A DNA stretch of 5,463 nt from JAAXQD01 sp035529735. Lineage in GTDB: Bacteria; Desulfobacterota; Desulfobacteria; Desulfobacterales; UBA11574. The notes beneath the pieces were generated by a model. It ran no database searches, was not told the origin of the DNA, and saw only the letters and a program-made list of their open reading frames with translations. This document shows, piece by piece, positions 1 to 4,682 of the stretch; position 1 is the first letter of the stretch, and the number at the start of each line of letters is the position of its first letter. Where the stretch lies: contig DATKWE010000110.1 in the NCBI GenBank assembly GCA_035529735.1, forward strand, positions 1 to 5,463. The letters are read 5' to 3'. Made by a program: the position numbers and the translations under genes.

Positions 1-291
1 ACCAATGTTCTCTGGTCCGACGCGGAAATGGATAAGCTGGAGAAGCTCATTTCACCCAAGTATAATCCGGATGCGTGGGCCGGGCAGATGGAGAAGCAAA
101 ACAAACTTTACGGGCGGGGCGATATCTTTGAAAAGATGTATTCCATTGCCCGCGAAGTTCCCAAAGGTGCGTATGCCATGGACGTTGCACCCCATCGCTG
201 GTGGAAGCCCAACCCCCCATGGTGGAAAGACGGCGAATGGAAACGCGGCAAAGGCTATTATGTAAAGAGCACCGAGAAAAAGGCCGAATAG
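1..291 (+). CDS. C-terminal part of a probable TRAP transporter substrate-binding protein (5'-truncated)
   Basis: An open frame enters from the left edge and stops at TAG 289-291, giving about 96 residues. An internal ATG at 28 is not taken as the start because the frame is open upstream of it and no Shine-Dalgarno lies in front. The visible part begins NVLWSDAEMDKLEKL, which resembles the late 'LSDAE...' helix of DctP-type periplasmic binding proteins. A mostly helical, charged stretch follows, then a Trp-rich tail (RWWKPNPPWWKDGEW) and a Lys-rich end. The assignment leans heavily on context: a Usp and the two TRAP membrane subunits follow on the same strand, and this is where the P subunit would be expected. 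No catalytic motif or membrane segment is visible. The signal peptide and ligand-binding Arg would lie outside the window. It could instead be the end of an unrelated enzyme, so the family call is tentative. Confidence 0.5.
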   Translation, partial: TNVLWSDAEMDKLEKLISPKYNPDAWAGQMEKQNKLYGRGDIFEKMYSIAREVPKGAYAMDVAPHRWWKPNPPWWKDGEWKRGKGYYVKSTEKKAE

Positions 292-339
292 CTCGGGATA
301 AATCGGCAATTCGCTTTTCGCTGATGAACCCTACTTAAC

Positions 340-386
340 GCAGAGCCTCATTCATCATGGAGAGGCTCTGCAAATGCTTTAAAGCA
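340..386 (+). terminator. Stem-loop and palindrome after the first gene
   Basis: A perfect 10-bp stem (GCAGAGCCTC 340-349 with GAGGCTCTGC 362-371) encloses a 12-nt loop. Directly after it comes a perfect 12-bp palindrome, TGCTTTAAAGCA, at 375-386. There is no clean U-tract, only a CTTT inside the palindrome, so this is not a textbook intrinsic terminator. It may equally be a 3'-end stabilising or attenuating structure that sets the abundant binding-protein mRNA apart from the downstream genes, as is common in transporter operons. The stem is seen directly; the role is inferred. Confidence 0.4.
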
Positions 387-504
387 AAGGCCCAAGGTAT
401 CGATTTTTCGCGGATACCCGATTGTTATTTTAAATGACGGGGTATTTTGACCCAATCACAGATCATGACGTTTTACTGGATCCGACATAAAGGGAGTTCC
501 GATC

Positions 505-1434
505 ATGGCATTAGAAGATAAAATATTGGTGGCCGTTGATGCCTCAGACCGCTGTATGGAAACCATTAAGCATATCACTCAACGAGACCCGTTTCAAAAA
601 AAGCATTTGGTCTTGTATCATGTTTTCATCACGCTGCCGGATTTTTACTGGGACATTGAAATGGAGCCGCAGAGCAGGGGGGCCGTTGCCCACGTCAGAG
701 CTTGGGAAACTGCTAAAAAAAATGAAATCGAGCAGTTCATGGAAAAGGCTCAGCAGATTCTTCGGGATGCCGGCTTTCCAAAAGAAGGGGTGACCGTCAA
801 GATCAAGCAAAGTGAAAAAGGCATTGCCAGAGATATCGTCGAAGAAGCCAAAGACGGGTATTTGGCCGTGATCATCAGCAGAAGCGGCGAAGGAGAATTG
901 CCGGAACCATTTTTGGGTACGAATGCCACAAAAGTCATTCAGAATCTTTCTTTTGTTCCCGTTTTTATCGCAGGGAAAAGGCTGCCCGGAAAAAATATTC
1001 TGGTTGCCATGGACCGTTCAGAAGGTGCGATGCGTGCTGTGGATTTCGTCGGTGAGTTGATGGGCGGTCATGATTTCAAGGTCACGCTGCTGCATGTTAT
1101 TCGGAATGGAGAACAATTAAAGCCCGGACCTTCGTATAAACCTCTGCCCGAAGAGGACTTTCAAACCGAAGAACAAAAAATGCAGGCTGTATTCGATGAA
1201 GCCAAGCGCCGTTTGATCGATCATGGATTTAAATCGGATCACGTGACACGAAAAGTAATTGCCGGCGTTTTAAGCCGGCCAAGAGCCATTGTTCAAGAAG
1301 CCGAACAGGGTGGATATTCACCGATCGTCATCGGCAGAAGAGGTTTGTCCAAGTTTCAAGAATTTTTTATGGGCAGTGTCAGCAATCAAGTCATTCAATT
1401 GGGCGTCGAGCAGGCGGTCTGGGTGGTGACTTAA
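505..1434 (+). CDS. Tandem-domain universal stress protein (UspA superfamily) in a TRAP transporter locus
   Basis: This is a 309-aa soluble protein made of two Usp domains (residues ~4-156 and ~163-309). Each opens with the family's beta-strand and Asp: KILVAVDASD at 6-15 and KNILVAMDRS at 163-172. The second domain has the complete ATP-binding signature G-x2-G-x9-G-S (G277, G280, G290, S291). In the first domain the signature is degenerate: Ser125 replaces the first Gly, while G128, G138 and T139 are kept. AGGGAG at 491-496, 8 nt before the ATG, supports the start. Usp proteins are cytoplasmic nucleotide-binding regulators, and TeaD binds ATP and modulates the TeaABC TRAP transporter. Position between the probable P gene and dctQ suggests a similar regulatory role here, though this is inferred. 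Family assignment is secure; partner and ligand are not shown by the sequence. Confidence 0.93.
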   Translation: MALEDKILVAVDASDRCMETIKHITQRDPFQKKHLVLYHVFITLPDFYWDIEMEPQSRGAVAHVRAWETAKKNEIEQFMEKAQQILRDAGFPKEGVTVKIKQSEKGIARDIVEEAKDGYLAVIISRSGEGELPEPFLGTNATKVIQNLSFVPVFIAGKRLPGKNILVAMDRSEGAMRAVDFVGELMGGHDFKVTLLHVIRNGEQLKPGPSYKPLPEEDFQTEEQKMQAVFDEAKRRLIDHGFKSDHVTRKVIAGVLSRPRAIVQEAEQGGYSPIVIGRRGLSKFQEFFMGSVSNQVIQLGVEQAVWVVT

Positions 1435-1457
1435 TCGTATAGGAATTCTTTTTTGGG

Positions 1458-1506
1458 TCCCGCTTTGAGCGGGAGGTTACATAGAATCGCGAAGCGATGG
1501 TATAAC
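1458..1506 (+). repeat. Two-hairpin, REP-like intergenic element
   Basis: Two adjacent stem-loops lie between the usp gene and dctQ. The first is a 7-bp stem, TCCCGCT (1458-1464) with AGCGGGA (1468-1474), and a 3-nt loop. The second has ATCGC (1486-1490) and GCGAT (1494-1498) around GAA, and can extend outward through ATA/TAT (1481-1483 with 1501-1503) and GTT/AAC (1476-1478 with 1504-1506). The only T-run, at 1449-1454, lies before rather than after the first hairpin, so an intrinsic terminator on the + strand is unlikely. Two compact GC-rich palindromes in an intergenic gap are typical of dispersed REP/BIME-type repeats. Only one copy is in the window, so repetition in the genome is a guess. 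Confidence 0.4.
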
Positions 1507-1612
1507 TTGAAGACCGCCAAAAGCACCCGCACTGTTTTCTAAAAAGGGCCGTCGCTTTTGATGTTTTTTATTTGTTGAGGTTGGAAAATATATTTTAGGC
1601 ATGGTGAAATAA
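1507..1612. other. Remaining intergenic stretch before dctQ
   Basis: No gene is seen. CAAAAGC (1518-1524) and GCTTTTG (1554-1560) form a 7-bp inverted repeat with a 29-nt loop. It is followed by a T-rich run (1564-1573), which could give weak termination after usp. A TATATT at 1589-1594 resembles a -10 box, but no convincing -35 sits at the right spacing, so a dctQ promoter here is only possible. Confidence 0.25.
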
Positions 1613-2137
1613 ATGGCAAAAAAAATCTTACACTGGCTGGATCAGAATATTGAAAACACCCTGATTTTCCCGATGTACTTTTTAATGATGGCGATTATGG
1701 CCATCGGCGTTGTACAGCGCTTTTTTTTCAAAACCGCGTTTCACTGGGCGGTTTATGTCTGCATCGGCTTGTTCGTCTGGTTTTCCTGGCTGGGGTGTTC
1801 CTGGAATGTCAAAGAGCGGGCACATCTCCGCCTGGCGGCGTTCCGAAGTAAACTGCCGCGGGGCGCACAATTTTCTCTTCTGATGCTCGATTATACCCTC
1901 TGGATCGCATTCGGTATTATTGCGGCGTATTTCTCGGTGACTCAGATCGTTCGCTTACACGAGGTCGGTGCATTGATATACGGTACCGAAAGCATACCCA
2001 AATGGCTGGTCCCGTTGTGTATCCCCGTCTCGTTTTCTATTTTGTTTATCAGGGTCATACAGTGCGCGATACAGGATATTAAAGATTTCAGAAACAACAA
2101 ACCACTGAAGTTGAATCCTACCGCGACCATCGAATAA
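1613..2137 (+). CDS. dctQ: TRAP transporter small permease subunit (DctQ family)
   Basis: This 174-aa integral membrane protein has four hydrophobic helices at about residues 17-38, 44-64, 86-109 and 129-152, the standard topology and length for DctQ. After helix 2 it carries the charged WNVKERAHLRL segment (64-74), which matches the E-R-xH motif usual at this place in the family. DctQ pairs with DctM in the inner membrane to form the permease that takes substrate from the periplasmic binding protein, driven by an ion gradient. GGTGA at 1603-1607, 5 nt before the ATG, is a moderate ribosome-binding site. The dctM start lies only 35 nt after the stop, so the two are almost certainly co-transcribed. 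Small subunits diverge strongly, and the identification rests on topology plus the unmistakable DctM neighbour. Confidence 0.9.
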   Translation: MAKKILHWLDQNIENTLIFPMYFLMMAIMAIGVVQRFFFKTAFHWAVYVCIGLFVWFSWLGCSWNVKERAHLRLAAFRSKLPRGAQFSLLMLDYTLWIAFGIIAAYFSVTQIVRLHEVGALIYGTESIPKWLVPLCIPVSFSILFIRVIQCAIQDIKDFRNNKPLKLNPTATIE

Positions 2138-2172
2138 ACCGGTTTAATAAATAGTGTTTTTGGGAGAAAAGA

Positions 2173-3453
2173 ATGTTCGGAATACCTGAAGATGTGGCAA
2201 TTTGGATCATCTCCGTAATAACAGGGTTTCTCTTCATCCTTGGCGTGCCGATCTTTTTATGTGTGGCCTTTTGGGCCACCCTGGCATCGATTGCCATTGA
2301 TTTTACCATCATGAACATCGGGATTACATCCTACCAGGGCATCAGCAGTTACGCCCTGTTGGCGATGCCGCTGTTTATTCTCACCGGCGACCTTATCGGC
2401 GCCGGCGGTATCGCCAAAAAATTATCCATGATGGCGCGGCGGGTATTGGCACCGCTCAGAGGGGGGCTGGCCATGGCTGCGGTGGCCACCTGCAGCTTAT
2501 TTTCAGCGATTTCCGGATCCAACTCCGCCACCGTGGCGACCATCGGCCGAATTATGATTCCCGAACTCAAAGATCAGGGCTATAATGATGAATTCGCTGC
2601 AACAACGGTAGCCGCCGGCGGGATTGTGGGGATTTTGATACCCCCCAGCATCCTTATGATCGTCTACGGCTTCACGGTAAATTTAAGCGTCCTCGACCTT
2701 TTCAAGGCGGGAATCATCCCCGGGCTGTTGGTCAGTGTTGCGCTAATGGTCGCCGCCCGATTCTGGTGCCGAAAGTATGACTGGGGGCGTCCGGAACCCT
2801 TTATAATGAAAGAAGTTGTACGTTCGACCTGGGATGCAAAACTCGGGATTGCCGCAGTGGCCCTTATTCTGATCATTGTATACGGCGGTATCTCTTCACC
2901 CACGGAAGCCTCGGGAGTTGCCGCTGCGTATTGCCTGATGGCCGGCACCCTGCTGACGCGAGAGATCAAACTCAAAGACATACCGGCTGTCTTCCTTTCC
3001 AGCGGTCGGGTCAACGGGTTGCTGGCGCCGGTGGTCTCGATTTCCATCGTACTGCAGCAGGTTTTTTCAATCTTGGGCGTTCATGATGTTGTATCCAATT
3101 TTGTCCATTCCTTTGGAAGCTATTTTGTGATGCTGGGCGCCATGATGATCAGTATTGTCATGGCCGGCGCCATCATGGAATCCATCTCCGTATGCATCAT
3201 CCTGGCCCCGATTTTGGCGCCCATCGCGGTATCTATCGGAATGAACCCGATTCACTGGGGCGTTGTTTTTATCGTGGGTCTGTCCATCGGCTTTATCACG
3301 CCGCCTTTTGGTCTGGATCTTTTCGTCGCTTCCGGAATAACGGGAATCCCTTACGACAAGCTAATCAAATGGGTGCCGCCATATCTAGTCTTTGTATTTA
3401 TTGCCTGGATTATCATCATGCTGTTTCCATGGTTGAGTCTGGTCTTTGTCTGA
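2173..3453 (+). CDS. dctM: TRAP transporter large permease subunit (DctM family)
   Basis: At 426 aa this has the normal full length of DctM and is almost entirely hydrophobic, with about a dozen membrane segments. Family motifs appear in order: LLAMPLFILTGDLI (62-75); GGLAMAAV leading into SLFSAISGSNSATVATIG (97-125); AAGGIVGILIPPSILMIVYG (147-166); GGISSPTEASGVAAAY (238-253); AGAIMESIS followed by LAPILAPIA (331-352); and GFITPPFGLDLFVASGI (373-389). This subunit forms the translocation pathway for a small organic acid or similar solute, using a sodium or proton gradient. GGGAG at 2162-2166, 6 nt before the ATG, fixes the start. It follows dctQ in the same operon. Nothing is truncated or missing. 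The substrate is set mainly by the binding protein and cannot be read from this subunit. Confidence 0.97.
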   Translation: MFGIPEDVAIWIISVITGFLFILGVPIFLCVAFWATLASIAIDFTIMNIGITSYQGISSYALLAMPLFILTGDLIGAGGIAKKLSMMARRVLAPLRGGLAMAAVATCSLFSAISGSNSATVATIGRIMIPELKDQGYNDEFAATTVAAGGIVGILIPPSILMIVYGFTVNLSVLDLFKAGIIPGLLVSVALMVAARFWCRKYDWGRPEPFIMKEVVRSTWDAKLGIAAVALILIIVYGGISSPTEASGVAAAYCLMAGTLLTREIKLKDIPAVFLSSGRVNGLLAPVVSISIVLQQVFSILGVHDVVSNFVHSFGSYFVMLGAMMISIVMAGAIMESISVCIILAPILAPIAVSIGMNPIHWGVVFIVGLSIGFITPPFGLDLFVASGITGIPYDKLIKWVPPYLVFVFIAWIIIMLFPWLSLVFV

Positions 3454-3454
3454 G

Positions 3455-3517
3455 GCAGAAATGGTCGATTCCCTTGAGATCCGCGTGAAGGATCGAAATG
3501 GGAAACGGCCATTCTGC
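3455..3517 (+). terminator. Long imperfect hairpin directly after dctM
   Basis: The arm at 3455-3473 pairs with 3500-3517, with one bulged A (3461), one G-U pair and one A-A mismatch. The 26-nt loop holds an inner 5-bp stem, GATCC (3478-3482) with GGATC (3490-3494). The structure starts two bases after the dctM stop. Only TTT follows the stem, so efficient Rho-independent termination is doubtful. A 3'-end protective structure, or a decayed short inverted-repeat element, is also possible. Position favours a role in ending or protecting the TRAP operon mRNA. Confidence 0.45.
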
Positions 3518-3692
3518 TTTGTCCGGACAGATCACCCATGTTTTTAGCGGTTGTAATCATCGGTTTTTCTGCCTACAATTCAAGGAATAATTTGACGGAA
3601 TCACCGGTGCATGGCCGAACACCTTTCAACCGGATATCCGGACGAATTGGAAACAGATTTTTCCGGCGCCTCACATCAACTCAGAGTGTTAC
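3518..3692. other. Non-coding stretch with short perfect palindromes
   Basis: No convincing coding frame is seen. Three perfect palindromes stand out: GTCCGGAC (3521-3528), CACCGGTG (3602-3609) and CCGGATATCCGG (3630-3641). A short GGAAA/TTTCC stem (3649-3653 with 3660-3664) lies nearby. TCCGGAC recurs at 3522-3528 and 3637-3643. These could be operator half-sites for a dimeric regulator acting on the promoter at 3693, but no known operator is recognised. Confidence 0.3.
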
Positions 3693-3723
3693 TTGACAAT
3701 TAACCGGGTAGATTGTTTATATA
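3693..3723 (+). promoter_or_regulatory. Sigma70-type promoter for the response regulator gene
   Basis: A perfect -35 box TTGACA (3693-3698) is followed 17-19 nt downstream by an AT-rich TTTATATA (3716-3723), which offers a partial -10 match (best TATATA, 3718-3723, 4 of 6). Transcription would start near 3730, leaving a leader of roughly 95 nt before the ATG at 3826. The -35 is strong and the -10 imprecise. No other good promoter is seen in this gap. Confidence 0.55.
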
Positions 3724-3780
3724 TGAAACAGATGACCGTCCTTATTTTCTCATGAAACACATGAAACAAAGGATGAAATA
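3723..3780 (+). repeat. Four copies of ATGAAA(C/T)A in the response regulator leader
   Basis: ATGAAACA occurs at 3723-3730, 3752-3759 and 3761-3768, and ATGAAATA at 3773-3780. The copies lie just downstream of or overlapping the -10 region. They could be repeated binding sites for a regulator. Read as codons, they also form two tiny frames that overlap by ATGA: 3723-3755 (10 residues) and 3752-3781 (9 residues, MKHMKQRMK). No Shine-Dalgarno is visible for either, so a leader-peptide reading is speculative. Confidence 0.35.
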
Positions 3781-3825
3781 AAACGGTATCGATACATTAA
3801 ATGATAGACGGGGTTATAGGTAACC

Positions 3826-4422
3826 ATGGACAAATATAAGATATTGCTGGTTGATGACGATCCTTTTATTCTGGAATCGATTGCTTCTGCACTTGAACAA
3901 GAAGAATATCATGTGTCCACTGCTGCGAACGGAAAAGAAGCTATTGAATTGTTGGAAGAAAATAATTTCGATCTGGTCCTTACCGATCTGGTCATGGATC
4001 CCATAGATGGCATTGGAGTTTTGAAAAGCGCCAAAGAAAAAAATCCTGACAGCATGGTCGTCATCTTGACCGGATTCGGTGATTTGATATCTGCAATTGA
4101 CGCTCTGCGGCTCGATGCCGATGATTACCTGCTCAAACCCTGTGAGCCTGAAGAATTGTCTTTTAGGATTTCCAGTTGTTTAGAAAAATTAGAACTTAAG
4201 CGGAAGGTGAGTGCTTATGAAACCCTATTGCCCCTCTGTTGTATGTGCAAAAGTATCCGGGACGATACCGGAAAGGACGTCGGTGCCGGAGAATGGATAT
4301 CTGTGGAAGAATACCTGTTGACCAAATCCAAAATTGCCATCTCACCGACCTATTGCCCTGAATGCATAAAGAAGGAACTGGAGAGTCTTAAAATTTTAAA
4401 GCGTTCGGACCCTAATTCATAA
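3826..4422 (+). CDS. Response regulator: receiver domain plus Cys-rich CxxC...CxxC C-terminal module
   Basis: The first ~120 of 198 residues form a complete CheY-like receiver domain: acidic pocket D10-D11, phosphoacceptor D54 (LVLTDLVMD), switch Thr82 (ILTGFGD), switch Tyr101 and invariant Lys104-Pro105. All residues needed for phosphorylation by a histidine kinase are present, but no kinase is in the window. The C-terminus has no helix-turn-helix. It carries LPLCCMCKSIRDDTGK (135-150), EWISVEEYL (156-164) and YCPEC (176-180). The cysteine pairs C138/C141 and C177/C180 suggest a zinc ribbon. This module resembles the 'LPICxxCKKIRDDxGYW...CPEC' tail found on many deltaproteobacterial sensor and signalling proteins, whose function is not settled to my knowledge. 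The protein may act by protein contacts or as a redox or metal switch. The ribosome site is modest (TAGGT at 3817-3821). Its own promoter separates it from the TRAP operon. Confidence 0.92.
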   Translation: MDKYKILLVDDDPFILESIASALEQEEYHVSTAANGKEAIELLEENNFDLVLTDLVMDPIDGIGVLKSAKEKNPDSMVVILTGFGDLISAIDALRLDADDYLLKPCEPEELSFRISSCLEKLELKRKVSAYETLLPLCCMCKSIRDDTGKDVGAGEWISVEEYLLTKSKIAISPTYCPECIKKELESLKILKRSDPNS

Positions 4423-4430
4423 AATAGGGT
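4409..4430 (+). terminator. Weak stem-loop overlapping the response regulator stop codon
   Basis: ACCCTA (4409-4414) pairs with TAGGGT (4425-4430), with two further A-T pairs inside after a mismatch. The TAA stop (4420-4422) lies within the loop and inner stem. Only GTTT follows, so termination would be weak. The structure is seen directly; the function is uncertain. Confidence 0.3.
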
Positions 4431-4447
4431 GTTTGCATTGACCTCAA

Positions 4448-4560
4448 CGGGAGCATCACTTAATACGCATCCAACTATCGCACTCCCGCCATGGGATATC
4501 GGCGATATTTACCCTAAAGTTGCATAAATAAAATGGTAAAATGAGTTTAATGACTATAAC
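4448..4560. other. Intergenic inverted repeats and possible promoter upstream of the kinase-like gene
   Basis: CGGGAG (4448-4453) and CTCCCG (4483-4488) form an inverted repeat with a 29-nt spacer. A short perfect hairpin ATATC-GGC-GATAT follows at 4496-4508. TATAAC at 4555-4560 is a near-consensus -10, but no good -35 lies 16-18 nt upstream. If used, transcription would start near 4567 and give a leader of about 115 nt. TTGCAT (4520-4525) with TAAAAT (4537-4542) has only 11 nt between boxes, too little for a normal promoter. Confidence 0.3.
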
Positions 4561-4594
4561 GATCATCATTTCCAGCCTTCCAACCACGTGCAAT

Positions 4595-4682
4595 GAGAGG
4601 TTAATCACACCCCTATGGGGTGAAACCAAAGCCGGGTCCTCTGGGCCCGGATTCTTTAATTACTACCGAGAGGAGAACACCA
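4595..4682 (+). promoter_or_regulatory. Structured 5' leader with possible Shine-Dalgarno sequestration
   Basis: Two hairpins precede the start codon. Hairpin A pairs CACCCC (4608-4613) with GGGGTG (4617-4622), and GGTT/AACC (4599-4602 with 4624-4627) can extend it. Hairpin B has an 8-bp stem (4632-4639 with 4643-4650, one G-U pair) and a TCT loop. The CCTCT at 4638-4642, in the tip of hairpin B, is complementary to AGAGG at 4596-4600 and equally to AGAGG at 4669-4673, the ribosome-binding site. TCCTCT (4637-4642) pairs with AGAGGA (4669-4674) over 6 bp. This allows mutually exclusive folds that would hide or free the ribosome site. I could not match it to a riboswitch class I know. Hairpins are seen directly; regulation is inferred. 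Confidence 0.45.

Noticed and set aside
2664..3047. A 127-codon frame on the minus strand inside dctM
   Set aside because: dctM is unmistakable in this interval, and the antisense frame shows no domain or ribosome site. It is a by-product of dctM codon composition.
3192..3488. A 98-codon + strand frame overlapping the end of dctM
   Set aside because: It is out of frame with dctM and runs into the post-operon hairpin. Its His/Arg-rich translation resembles a shadow frame, not a protein.
4594..4627. Similarity to a preQ1-I riboswitch (AGAGGTT...ACACCCC)
   Set aside because: The first bases look alike, but the CCUCU partner and the A-rich tail with CUAA needed for the preQ1-I pseudoknot are missing at the expected place, and the downstream gene is not a queuosine gene.
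4600..4675. Similarity to a c-di-GMP (GEMM-I) riboswitch (AAAGCC and ACCGA strings)
   Set aside because: The hallmark CACGCACAGGGCAAACC-like core and the tetraloop-receptor arrangement are absent. Only short strings match.
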